NCBI GenBank assembly: GCA_026645575.1
Contig: JAPKMW010000080.1
Location: 1-53,317, forward strand
Direction: 5' to 3'
Source: Caldilineaceae bacterium
GTDB lineage: Bacteria; Chloroflexota; Anaerolineae; Caldilineales; Caldilineaceae
DNA: 53,317 nucleotides
Below, piece by piece: positions 19,181 to 27,641 of the stretch. A program made the translations under genes and the position numbers. The notes beneath the pieces were generated by a model, which was not told where the DNA came from, searched no databases, and saw only the letters and a list, made by a program, of their open reading frames with translations. Within the stretch, counting starts at the first letter, position 1. Each line of letters opens with the position of its first letter.

Positions 19181-19909
19181 ATGATGAAAACAATAGCTGC
19201 CACCTTGATATTCCTGGCATTGACAGCGTGCATCTCAGAGATCTCGCCTCCAATGAATGATAAACCGGCTGCACCTGAAGTGACAGTTCAGCCACAGGAG
19301 ACAAGTCCCATGCGGCTACAACCACCGATCCTTGATGAAACCGTTAGTGCCGCGGTGTGCGATCTCGCCACTCGCCTCCGTATATCAGTCGATGAAATAA
19401 CTGTGCTTGATGCCACAACCGTCATTTGGCCTGATTCGTCCTTGGGGTGTCCTGAGGCAAGCGCCATATATATGCAGATCTTACAGGAAGGCAGGCGCCT
19501 TCGTCTCCAGGTTGGGGAGCAGATTTATCACTATCACAGCAGTGCAACCCGCAAACCCTTCCTTTGTCAGAATCCGACAGAACCACTTTCAACGTCACCC
19601 AACGCGTCACCCACCCAAAATAGCCTTGGACGACCTCTTGACGCCCAAGCGATTGAAGACTTGGCGACGCGCCTCAAGCTTGACAAGGCAGAAATCGAAG
19701 TTGTCCGCATGGAAGAAGTCGACTGGCCCGATGGGAGTCTGGGCTGTCCAGAACCAGGGATGCGCTATAAGCAGGTTGTGGTGAATGGCACGTTCATACA
19801 ACTACGTGCAGGTGGCCAGCTATACAATTATCATAGCGGCAACACCCGGCTACCCTTTTTGTGTACATCCAAAGACGAGGTCATACCTGAGGATTTAGGG
19901 CGCAAGTAG
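19181..19909 (+). CDS. Lipoprotein with duplicated 'WPDGSLGCP' domain
   Basis: A 242-residue exported protein. ATG 19181 follows AAAGGGGGATA; the signal peptide ends in the lipobox 'LTACIS'. Two ~70-residue copies of one domain follow (about residues 50-125 and 160-235). Each starts 'DLATRL', has 'V(I/D)WPD(S/G)SLGCP' in the middle and ends 'G(E/G)Q(I/L)Y(H/N)YHS...PFLC'. The paired cysteines in each copy suggest a disulfide, and the repeated WPD-x-SLGCP suggests a small beta domain. Function is not recognised. No operon partner. Confidence 0.75.
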   Translation: MMKTIAATLIFLALTACISEISPPMNDKPAAPEVTVQPQETSPMRLQPPILDETVSAAVCDLATRLRISVDEITVLDATTVIWPDSSLGCPEASAIYMQILQEGRRLRLQVGEQIYHYHSSATRKPFLCQNPTEPLSTSPNASPTQNSLGRPLDAQAIEDLATRLKLDKAEIEVVRMEEVDWPDGSLGCPEPGMRYKQVVVNGTFIQLRAGGQLYNYHSGNTRLPFLCTSKDEVIPEDLGRK

Positions 19910-19944
19910 CAGGAGGCTCAACGGGAATTCAGGGAGTTGACACA

Positions 19945-19990
19945 GAACCGCACGTGTCAGCACGCGGCCACATGCTGACGCGTGCGGTTC
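19945..19990. repeat. 18-bp inverted repeat between convergent genes
   Basis: GAACCGCACGTGTCAGCA (19945-19962) pairs with 19973-19990 with one mismatch. It lies between the convergent lipoprotein and subtilase genes and may terminate one or both. Confidence 0.65.
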
Positions 19991-20050
19991 CCATGTGATC
20001 TGGTTGAACCTAGCAGAACGCGCATCAGATCCAAGTGTAAACAAGTAACG

Positions 20051-20135
20051 AAAATAGAGGCGCTGATTTGGATACCGCGGATCGCATCGATAGCAATCAG
20101 CGTCATCGACATCAACGCCTCTATTTCCAGGGTTA
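20051..20135. repeat. Nested (branched) palindrome
   Basis: Outer arms AAATAGAGGCG and CGCCTCTATTT enclose inner CGCTGATT / AATCAGCG arms and a further GATCGCATCGAT segment, so the RNA would fold into a branched rather than simple hairpin. It lies between the convergent lipoprotein and subtilase genes. Confidence 0.55.
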
Positions 20136-20190
20136 GTTTAGAGAGATTCTCTACGGCCAAACTCTAACTGCTAGGCTGCACACCAGTAAA

Positions 20191-23100
20191 CTATTCTGCC
20201 TTATTGACGAGCGGCAGGAAGAGTTTACTGGTCAGCGATTCCAGATCCTGGGCTGTGTCGTCGGCAGAATGCTGTGCTGTGTTGTCAACAGACTCAACAG
20301 CTTCAACGGCAGCCACGGCGTTTGGGTCGACCTCAACCAAGGTCAATCCGATTACACCATTCCCATTACTATGAGAAACAGCGCCAAGATAGGCGCTGCC
20401 CGTCGCCAGGCCACTCCAACTGACGCCAACTGTACCCGTTTCACCCAGAACCGCAGACGGCGGCGCAGACGTGAGGGTCAAGCTGCCGCCCGGTGTTGCG
20501 GAAATCACCCAACTGGAGAGGCTATAGTCGGAATCCCCGCCGGGAGCCTGCCAGCCATGTACATAGACTTGCCATTTGCCATCGGCAGGGAAAGCAATGT
20601 CAACTAGTTCATCGGTACCGCTGCTCGTGCTGGAGGCAATTTGCTCGCCATTGGGATCATAGACATAAACGTCCAGATCGGCATCGGCTTCCGTAGCACT
20701 GGGCGGTATGGCAAGGCGGAAGAAGGCGGCGCCAGAAAGGGTGAACTCATGAACGTTGGCGCCGTTGCTTGCTACATCGCTTGGGTCAAAGTTCTGATCT
20801 GGATCTTGCAGGACGTTGTCACTCGTTACAACGTCCGCCTCCAAGCCATGTGTAGCTGCGCTATAGGGGCCTGTATAGCCGAACTTGATTGGAAAGCTGG
20901 TGCTGCCGTCGGCGCCTGTTCCCGTGATGGCGTCCGGCGCCTCTAAGAGCGTTCCGCGCACAGCAATCGGGCTATAGGCTTCAAAGTCGTCACCGCGCCA
21001 CGTGATCGAGCCAAAGCGCCACTCATCCACCGGTGCATTTTTGTTGACAAAGGTGATTTCGTAGGTGGCCGACTGACCTGGACGTAAGCGCAATTGTTTT
21101 GGCGAAACCGAAACCTGGTAGCCGGGAGGAGCGTTTACACTGGCCTTGTATTGCTCAGCGCCGCCGCTGCTCTGTACATTTGTCACTGTGCGAATGATCG
21201 TTTGCTTGCCCGGCAGGGCCGAAATGCCAATCGACGGCAGATTGAGATTGATCGCTTTGGTTGGGACACCTGCGGCAGCGAGCCCCGCACAAGTGGTGGT
21301 CGGATTGGTAAAAATTTCCGGCGCGGCGTCACACATAAAGCCTAAATACGAATTGAAATCGGCATGATAAGCCAACCCTGGCTGGAAAAGGGAGCCTTTA
21401 TCCGTCCCTTTGGCGTTGACATGCCCGGCGCCCATGTCAAAGGGATCGGCAGGCGTCTTGCGGTCGTTGTCTAGCACTTTCTGGTAAGCGGTGGTCATGA
21501 GCGCGGATTTGGCCGTCGCCGGCGACCACTCAGGATGGGCTTGTTTCAAGAGCGCAAAGATACCGGCAATGTGCGGGCTGGACATGGACGTGCCGGCAAT
21601 AGCCTGGAATAATTCGCTGGGGTAGGCGCCCAGGTCAGGTGTAGGCGAATTGGCGGCCAGAATCTGCAAACCGGGGGCGGTGATATCGGGCTTAATGATA
21701 TCGGGCGCCACCGGGTTAGGCCCGCGTGACGAGAAGAGGGTCATCGAGGGCGCAACGTCCCATTTACCAACCTTGCCGCCAACAATGCGTGCGGTGGGGT
21801 TGCTGTTGCTGGCAATGTAGTTTTTAATGGCCAGCCCCGGTGTATTGTCAATATGAACCGTCGGCACCCAATGGGTGTCGCTAAACAAATTATTGTCATC
21901 AGTGTTTTCGTAGAGGATCATGCCCTTGCCGCCCGCTTGGAGAACGGCCAGACTTTTGTCGACACGACCCACTACGCCACGGCGGCAGAGCACAATTTTG
22001 CCTGCCACCACCGCCGGATCAAGCTTGCCGGGGGTGCAGAGGTCATCGCCCCCAGCCGCGGCATCCACCAGCGGCAGTTCACGTGTGCTGTTGGTGATCG
22101 AGGCGCCGGTAAACGACCAGCCAGCGCTGGAAGAGACCGTACCCTGGAAGAAGCGTGACTGCGTACTCGCCCCCACAGTCGTAACCCATGGCACTGATGC
22201 CGGGCTGCCAATCGTTTCCGGGCCAGGCCCGCTATTGCCGGCCGAGGTGGCGACAAAGACGCCGGCATCGGCGGCAAAGAGATAGGCGATATCGTCGGGA
22301 CCCGTCAGGCTTGCGCCACCGCCGACTGAGTAGTTGATCACATCCACGCCATCGGCCACCGCTTGATCAATGGCGGCGGCCAGATCGGAGCCAAAGCCAC
22401 CTTGATTGCCCAAGCCTTTATAGGCAATAATTCTGGCGCGCGGGGCAATGCCCGAAATGGTTCCGCGGGGCTTGCCATATAAGAACGCTTTGACATTGGC
22501 GTTCCCGGCAGCGGTCGAAGCGGTATGAGTGCCGTGACCATCATCATCGCGGGCCGAGTTGTACTCATCGGGATCGGCCCCGATCAGCGTACGATAGGTG
22601 TTGAGCATCTGGCGCGCGCCAATCAGCTTGTTGTTGCAGGTAAAGGGCGCATCATAGGGGTTGTGGACAATATTACCGAAGTTACAAGCCGGGTTCTCCG
22701 GCGTATCCTCCAGCACAACGGGCAGTTCCGGATAGGTGCCATCATCGGCAAAGCTCGGGTGCTCTGGCCAGATGCCGCTATCAATGACGCCCACGATTAC
22801 TCCCTCGCCTGTATAGCCTTTGGCCCAGGCGGCTCCGGATGCGGTCAAGCCCAGAAAAGCGGGGCTGCTATCGGTCTGCGCATAGCGCATCTGATCCTTT
22901 AGCACCATCACCACATCCGACTGTTTAGCTAACTTGAGGGCCTGAGCTTGGGTAAGCTGGGCTGCAAACCCATTGAAGCCATAGACATAGTCATGTAGCT
23001 TTGCGGTCGGATCAGCGCCGATGGCCTGTAGCGCGGCATCATGCGTTGACGCCAAATAAGCGGCATAGCGTTGCACATCGGTGCTCTGGGCATTTAGTTT

Positions 23101-23355
23101 GGCGCCCGGTGCCGGCTTCGTGGCATTAAATTGCGCCAGGGCGCCATCGGCCCCGGCCGCCCCGACTGCCCCAGTGAACTCGATCACGGGGTCCAGCCGC
23201 ATGATGGCGACATATACTTTATCGGCGACCGCTTGTAGGCTGGCGCTTTGCACGCCTGTGCCGACGGACGGCTCATCCAACTGGGCTTGAACCATGGGCG
23301 CCATCATGGTGAGTAACAGAACGACCACCAGTAGTGACGTTACGCTTCTTTTCAT
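20191..23355 (-). CDS. Secreted subtilisin-like serine protease (S8) with PA domain
   Basis: A 1054-residue extracellular protease. Signal peptide (residues 1-24), an I9-type propeptide, then the catalytic domain with Asp in 'VIDSGIWPEHPSF', His in 'DGHGTHTAST' and Ser in 'GTSMSSPHIAG'. A PA insert lies between His and Ser ('LCRRGVVGRVDKS'), as in cucumisin-like enzymes. Downstream are a Fn3-like domain ('LRPGQSATYEITF') and a PPC-like domain ('ADLDVYVYDPNG'). The C-terminus ends 'KLFLPLVNKAE', the tail shared with other exported proteins here. AAAGGAG precedes the ATG. Likely role: degrading external protein. Confidence 0.93.
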   Translation of the reverse strand: MKRSVTSLLVVVLLLTMMAPMVQAQLDEPSVGTGVQSASLQAVADKVYVAIMRLDPVIEFTGAVGAAGADGALAQFNATKPAPGAKLNAQSTDVQRYAAYLASTHDAALQAIGADPTAKLHDYVYGFNGFAAQLTQAQALKLAKQSDVVMVLKDQMRYAQTDSSPAFLGLTASGAAWAKGYTGEGVIVGVIDSGIWPEHPSFADDGTYPELPVVLEDTPENPACNFGNIVHNPYDAPFTCNNKLIGARQMLNTYRTLIGADPDEYNSARDDDGHGTHTASTAAGNANVKAFLYGKPRGTISGIAPRARIIAYKGLGNQGGFGSDLAAAIDQAVADGVDVINYSVGGGASLTGPDDIAYLFAADAGVFVATSAGNSGPGPETIGSPASVPWVTTVGASTQSRFFQGTVSSSAGWSFTGASITNSTRELPLVDAAAGGDDLCTPGKLDPAVVAGKIVLCRRGVVGRVDKSLAVLQAGGKGMILYENTDDNNLFSDTHWVPTVHIDNTPGLAIKNYIASNSNPTARIVGGKVGKWDVAPSMTLFSSRGPNPVAPDIIKPDITAPGLQILAANSPTPDLGAYPSELFQAIAGTSMSSPHIAGIFALLKQAHPEWSPATAKSALMTTAYQKVLDNDRKTPADPFDMGAGHVNAKGTDKGSLFQPGLAYHADFNSYLGFMCDAAPEIFTNPTTTCAGLAAAGVPTKAINLNLPSIGISALPGKQTIIRTVTNVQSSGGAEQYKASVNAPPGYQVSVSPKQLRLRPGQSATYEITFVNKNAPVDEWRFGSITWRGDDFEAYSPIAVRGTLLEAPDAITGTGADGSTSFPIKFGYTGPYSAATHGLEADVVTSDNVLQDPDQNFDPSDVASNGANVHEFTLSGAAFFRLAIPPSATEADADLDVYVYDPNGEQIASSTSSGTDELVDIAFPADGKWQVYVHGWQAPGGDSDYSLSSWVISATPGGSLTLTSAPPSAVLGETGTVGVSWSGLATGSAYLGAVSHSNGNGVIGLTLVEVDPNAVAAVEAVESVDNTAQHSADDTAQDLESLTSKLFLPLVNKAE

Positions 23356-23952
23356 CTGTTGTCTCCTTTAGAGTGTAAGGGTTGAATAGAGTACAAAGCA
23401 AAAATCAATAGACCGCAACGTTCTTTGATCAGCCTCAGGACTTTGGACTATGGGCTGGCCACCAACAGAAGATCGCACCCAATGCCGGCGGATTGGAGAC
23501 CGCTGCCCGTCTCATCGTCCTCATTGGTCTGCTCTGTGGCTGTAGTGCCGTTACGAATGAGCGACAAAAGTTTTCGCATAAACTTTTCTCCTTGTTCTAG
23601 ATTGCAATGGGTGGCATTCGCCAGGAAGTCGCTATCATTCCGCCAGTTGGCTTGGAAAGATAGGGATCCCACTGGTAGAATGCCGCTGTAGCGTGGGCAG
23701 GAATTTAGGATAAAGCGTGATAGAATTTAGGTAGCCCCTGGCTGGTGTGGCGCCGGTCAGGAAGGCAGGTGATGATGCATTGGAATGATGGGTACTAGAA
23801 TGCTATCAAGCAAAAGTATAACAGAGCTAAGACATAAAGTCTAGTTCTTTTGACTTACTTAATCTATAAATAATCGTAAGGTGTTATGAGTGAGGATGGC
23901 TTACAGCATGGCGGATTTCATTTTATTACCAGCCTGAAAAGAAAGGACGTCA
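23356..23952. other. Gap with one possible small ORF
   Basis: Nearly 600 bases between the subtilase and dgkA starts (divergent). Apart from the small minus-strand frame at 23448-23579 there is no gene-like signal. The right half is AT-rich and probably carries the dgkA promoter. Confidence 0.4.
23448..23579 (-). CDS. Possible 43-residue peptide upstream of the subtilase
   Basis: The frame begins ATG 23579 with an excellent ribosome site (AAGGAG, 8 bases upstream) and encodes a basic start 'MRKLLSLIRNGTTATEQ' followed by an acidic/Gly/Ser segment and a hydrophobic end 'CDLLLVASP'. It lies 92 bases before the subtilase start on the same strand. No family is recognised. The strong ribosome site is the only real evidence. 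Could be a leader peptide, a small secreted peptide processed by the protease, or nothing. Confidence 0.35.
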   Translation of the reverse strand: MRKLLSLIRNGTTATEQTNEDDETGSGLQSAGIGCDLLLVASP

Positions 23953-24342
23953 ATGTCAAAATTTACCGACCAGTTGCGGAATAGGTTCGTTGTAGGCCGA
24001 AAGCTGCGTGTCTTTCTGATTGGCCTGCGCACGGCGGTTGCCGGTGATCTCAGCGTCACGATCCAGATGATCCTTTCGTTGCTGGTGCTGACCGTCAGTA
24101 TCTGGCTGCACGAATGGGTGGATGTGTTGTTGATCATCATTGTGACCGGCTATATGTTGAGCGCCGAAATTTTTAACACGGTCATTGAAACGCTCTGTGA
24201 CTATTTGCAACCCAACCATGACGCACGTATCGGTGCAATCAAAGATATGGCTGCCGCAGCAACGGGCCTCAGCATTCTGGTGTGGACAATCACCTTGCTC
24301 TTTGAAGTAGGTCGCCTGCTGCTGCTCTGGCAGCAGCGTTGA
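23953..24342 (+). CDS. dgkA: Diacylglycerol/undecaprenol kinase
   Basis: Small trimeric membrane kinase that phosphorylates diacylglycerol or undecaprenol for lipid recycling. 129 residues with three TM helices. The family motif is clear: 'AEIFNTVIETLCD' followed by 'KDMAAAATG'. 'GLRTAVAGD' replaces the usual early 'F..A..G' segment. GAAAGGA lies upstream of the ATG. Monocistronic. Confidence 0.88.
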   Translation: MSKFTDQLRNRFVVGRKLRVFLIGLRTAVAGDLSVTIQMILSLLVLTVSIWLHEWVDVLLIIIVTGYMLSAEIFNTVIETLCDYLQPNHDARIGAIKDMAAAATGLSILVWTITLLFEVGRLLLLWQQR

Positions 24343-24500
24343 GTGCGCACCTTGTCGGCAGCGGCAAGTGGCGTTCGGTTTGACCGAAGCGCTCCTATAC
24401 ACCTTTTCACGAATACCTGGCTCGCAACCAAAGGCTTGCTGAACTCGTAGTAGACATTGGCGGAAGCCATGGTGCGCTGTTAAGCGGTAGCGCACCAAAC

Positions 24501-24541
24501 CCCCCATCAGGCCAGGATCAATCCTCGCTGGTTGATGGGGG
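24501..24541. repeat. Hairpin after dgkA
   Basis: CCCCCATCAGGCCAG (24501-24515) pairs with CTGGTTGATGGGGG (24528-24541) with small mismatches. It may act as terminator for dgkA although no T-run follows. It lies in the 304-base gap before the DUF4342 gene. Confidence 0.5.
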
Positions 24542-24584
24542 CATGGATAGCTAGTAGCGCTTATCCTTACAGGAGAAAAGGAAA

Positions 24585-24659
24585 ATGATGAAGGATGAAA
24601 GCAGACTCTCTCATCCTTCATCCGTACCGAATAAGGAGAATTTTCTATGTCAGCCATGA
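24585..24659 (+). promoter_or_regulatory. Possible upstream ORF/hairpin controlling the DUF4342 gene
   Basis: A 24-codon frame starts at ATG 24585 behind AGGAGAAAAGGAAA and ends at TGA 24659, 13 bases inside the next gene. Within it GATGAAGGATGA (24587-24598) pairs exactly with TCATCCTTCATC (24611-24622). Ribosomes translating the short frame would melt this hairpin and finish at the DUF4342 start, the layout of a translational coupling device. Confidence 0.35.
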
Positions 24660-24997
24660 TTCCGGAAAAGGAAGAAAGACCGATTGCGATTGCCAATGAA
24701 CCGACCGGGGCGCCATCCACGCCCCAATCAACCGAGGAACACACCTGGCGCGAAGAAATTGAGATGGCCGGTAGCCAACTGGTGGAGCGGGTAAAGGAGT
24801 TGATCGCCGAAGGCAATGTGCGCAGCCTGATCATTCGCAACGCCGATGACAAAGTGATGTTGGAAATCCCCTTGACTGCCGGTGTGGCCGTGGGTGGCGT
24901 GATCACGCTGGTGTCGCCGGTGCTGGCGGCGCTGGGCGCCTTGGCGGCCTTGTTGGCCCATGTCAAAGTAGAAATTGTGCGCGATGAACCAAAGTAG
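24647..24997 (+). CDS. DUF4342 domain protein
   Basis: A 116-residue protein. The acidic N-terminus is followed by a helical segment 'QLVERVKELIAEGNVRSLIIRN', a short beta segment 'DDKVMLEIPLTAG', a Gly/Ala/Leu-rich hydrophobic helix pair ('VGGVITLVSPVLAALGALAALLA') and a final strand 'VKVEIVRD'. This order is that of DUF4342 proteins, probably membrane-associated, of unknown function. AAGGAG lies 8 bases before the ATG. Monocistronic. Confidence 0.8.
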   Translation: MSAMIPEKEERPIAIANEPTGAPSTPQSTEEHTWREEIEMAGSQLVERVKELIAEGNVRSLIIRNADDKVMLEIPLTAGVAVGGVITLVSPVLAALGALAALLAHVKVEIVRDEPK

Positions 24998-25030
24998 TCG
25001 TTCAACCATGTAATGGTTGGCAAATGAGGA

Positions 25031-25052
25031 GTCGGCACGCCCACGTGCCGAC
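25031..25052. repeat. 9-bp tight palindrome
   Basis: GTCGGCACG-CCCA-CGTGCCGAC, followed a few bases later by a CACACG/CGTGTG dyad. It lies in the spacer between the DUF4342 gene and its terminator. Confidence 0.5.
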
Positions 25053-25171
25053 CGCACACGCTTACGTGTGTCCTTTCTCGGCAGTAAACAGCCAGACCCA
25101 TAAGCTGTTCTGCGCTTAGGTTGTAGGGCACAAAGCAGCGAGCTTGCATTATTGTTATATTGTCGTAAAGT

Positions 25172-25215
25172 AAGAAGGGATTTCTGCTGCAAGAAGTAGA
25201 AATCCCTTCTTTTTT
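25172..25215 (+). terminator. Strong intrinsic terminator
   Basis: A 14-bp perfect stem (25172-25185 with 25198-25211, AAGAAGGGATTTCT and its complement), 12-base loop, and a T-run ending at 25215. It serves plus-strand transcription, probably of the DUF4342 gene. The next open frame begins inside its T-run. Confidence 0.85.
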
Positions 25216-26692
25216 GCGTAACTTTACCCTTGTTATTACCAACACTTCGGTGGAGCCGGTGATCATTACCGCGTTGACCGATAGCCAATCGGCCCAGGCC
25301 GATTTCAGCCAATGTCAGGCGTTGATCGGCCAAACCTTAGCCATCGACGAAGTGCGTTCCTGTCAATATACCGTAGTGCATACCGACGCCGGCGCCTACC
25401 CAAATCAGGCGAATGTCACCGTGCGCGACAATGAGAATAATACGGCGACGGGGCGCGATGTCGCTACCGTCACAGTCAATGACGCATTGCCGCTGGTAAG
25501 CTTGCGCAAAACCGCCGGTCCCACCCATCTGGATGAGCTTGGCGGCGCCTTTATCTTCACCCTCACGGTGACCAATAATTCGGTCGAACCAGTGACGATT
25601 GCCGAGCTAACCGACAGCCAACAAGCGCAGGCCGCCGACTTTAGTCAATGTACGGCGTTGGTAGGGCAACAACTGGCGCCTGGCGCCAGTCGTTCCTGTC
25701 AATATACCGTCACGCATACCAATGCCGGTATCTATGGCAATCAGGCGGCGGTGACGGTGTACGATGATGAGGAGAATCTGGCCAACGATGAAACCGCGAC
25801 CACCGTTGCCGTCAACGACCTGCTGCCGCTCATTCGCGTCAGCAAGAGCGCCCAACCCGGCGCCGTCTTGGAAACTGGCGGTGATGTCCTCTTCCTGGTT
25901 GAGGTTTACAACGATGGCGTCGAACCGTTGCAGTTGACGGCGCTGGTTGACGATCACTTTGGCAATCTCGCTGGCGTCGGCAGTTGTGCTGTGCCACAGA
26001 CCATAACGCCCAACGGCGTCTACCGTTGCACCTTCACCAAAACCATCAGCGGTCAGTTTGGCACAGATCATCGCAATACCGTGACCGCTACCGTTACCGA
26101 TGATGACGGCAACACGACCACCGGCAGCGACGACGCCACCGTCACCTTGCTTGACGTGTATCCGAACCTGCAAGTCACCAAAGATGACAAGCTGCAGGTG
26201 GATGCCGACCGCGATGGCCGCGTCTCGCCGGGGGACACGCTGCGCTATATCATTACGGTGATCAACACCGGCAATGGTCCGGCCTATAATACGCTGCTGA
26301 ACGATACGCCCGACCCACAAACCAGCTTAGTGAATGGTACAGTTGTCACCAGTAAAGGGACTATCCTGCTGGGCAATGGCGCTGGGGATACGGAAGTGGA
26401 AGTGGAAATTGGGGATGTTGCGCCCAATGGCGCCGAGCGGGTGCAGATCACCTTTGATGTCGTCATCAACCCACAGATTACCCTGCCGCTGGTGCGCAAT
26501 CAAGCGGTGGTGACTAACATTGCCGGGCAGAACGAGCCGCCCACCGAAGAACCATCGGACGACCCGTCAACGCCCAAGATCGATGATGAAACCATTACCG
26601 AAGTCTTTGCACCGACGGCGGAAGAGGAGATCGATGAGCCGATCGGCTCGGCTATCCGCCGCCTCTTCCTGCCGCTCATTAACAAGCGGTAG
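25214..26692 (+). pseudogene. 5'-truncated DUF11/DUF7507-repeat surface protein
   Basis: About 492 codons of tandem Ig-like repeats typical of secreted adhesin or stalk proteins. Each ~110-residue repeat has 'FTLTVTNNSVEPVTI', 'SCQYTV' and 'NQAAVTV' landmarks. The first repeat starts in its middle ('NFTLVITNTSVEP'): the preceding 'KTA-P...GG' strand, signal peptide and promoter are absent. The only start is TTG in the T-run of the upstream terminator. A DUF11 domain near the end ('LQVTKDDKLQVDADRDG') and the tail 'LFLPLINKR' are intact. Best read as the 3' part of a gene that lost its 5' end by deletion. Confidence 0.7.
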
Positions 26693-26707
26693 AACGTAAT
26701 TTGTGCT

Positions 26708-26764
26708 ACGTGATAGGTGAATCGTGGCCTGAGCCTGTCGAAGGCCACGATTCACCTATCACGT
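26708..26764. repeat. 22-bp perfect inverted repeat
   Basis: Arms 26708-26729 and 26743-26764 pair exactly around a 13-base loop. It sits between the convergent DUF11 remnant and the xdhC-like gene and touches the stop codon of the latter, so it probably marks the 3' ends of both transcripts. Confidence 0.75.
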
Positions 26765-27492
26765 CAAGCCCCGCCATTCATCACCGCCACAATCTCTGCG
26801 ATGATCGAGACGGCAATCTCCTCTGGTCGGCGGGCGCCGATGTTGATGCCGATGGGGGCGTGAATATGGCTGATCTGTTCCTCCGTGACGCCCATTTCCT
26901 GCAACGCCGCCACCCGGCGGGCATGAGTTTTCTTCGACCCTAAGGCGCCCACATAGCGGGCCGGGCTGGTCAACGCCACGGCCAGCGCCGGGTTGTCGAT
27001 CTTTTCATCATGGGTCAGGACAACGATGTAGGTTGACTCATCAATGCCGATTTCGTTCAACGCATCTGCCGGCCATTGAATGATCAACTCGTCGGCATGA
27101 TTAAAGCGTTCAGGCGTGGCAAAGGCGGAACGGGCATCCAGCACAATGGTGTGGAAGCCCAAGCTCTTGCCAAACGTGACGAGCGGAATGGCAATATGCA
27201 CCGCGCCGATCAGGATCAACTTGGGCAGCGGCGCCTGAATCTCTAGAAAAACATCCACCGCACCAGCCGCCGTAGCGACCGTAAAACGGGTTGTCTGCTG
27301 ACTGATAAAGACCTCTTTCGCCCGTTCCACCACGGCGGCATTGAGATCCACCGCCCCTAAGTCGCCTTCCGTTATCCCATTAGGCCAAAGCAATAACTTC
27401 CGCCCAATCCCCGGCCCCGCCAACACCGTCGCCAGCCCAACCAATCGGCCCCGCTTGACAGCATCGGCAAAAGTAGTGTACAAATCAGCCAT
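26764..27492 (-). CDS. XdhC/CoxI family protein
   Basis: A 242-residue protein of the XdhC family, which binds molybdenum cofactor and helps insert it (with its sulfido ligand) into xanthine dehydrogenase or CO dehydrogenase. The Rossmann domain begins 'LILIGAVHIAIPLVTFG', contains 'TIVLDARSAFATPERF' and 'YIVVLTHDEKIDNPAL', and ends 'GALGSKKTHARRVAAL' and 'IHAPIGINIGARRPEEIAVSIIAEI', all family landmarks. No molybdoenzyme subunit is next to it. Monocistronic. Confidence 0.88.
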   Translation of the reverse strand: MADLYTTFADAVKRGRLVGLATVLAGPGIGRKLLLWPNGITEGDLGAVDLNAAVVERAKEVFISQQTTRFTVATAAGAVDVFLEIQAPLPKLILIGAVHIAIPLVTFGKSLGFHTIVLDARSAFATPERFNHADELIIQWPADALNEIGIDESTYIVVLTHDEKIDNPALAVALTSPARYVGALGSKKTHARRVAALQEMGVTEEQISHIHAPIGINIGARRPEEIAVSIIAEIVAVMNGGA

Positions 27493-27506
27493 AGATCGTT
27501 ATTCCT

Positions 27507-27585
27507 TTATGGGTGACAAGGTGAAGGGGTGACAGGGTGATGATCACCCCCTCACCCTGTCGCCCCTTCACCCTGTCATCTGTAT
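27507..27585. repeat. GGTGACAAGGTGAAGG tandem repeats in inverted arrangement
   Basis: Units GGTGACAAGG/GGTGACAGGG on the plus strand are followed after GATGATC by their complements (CACCCTGTCGCCCCTTCACC), so the whole forms a long imperfect hairpin between the divergent xdhC-like and 27642 genes. Confidence 0.6.
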
Positions 27586-27641
27586 GAATTTACTCAATTT
27601 GACTAACCATCATCCATTGATTGTACCAGGAGTGATCGACC

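Noticed and set aside
23956..25266. 436-codon minus-strand frame across dgkA and the DUF4342 gene
   Set aside because: It covers two recognisable plus-strand genes and an intrinsic terminator; composition is that of a shadow frame.
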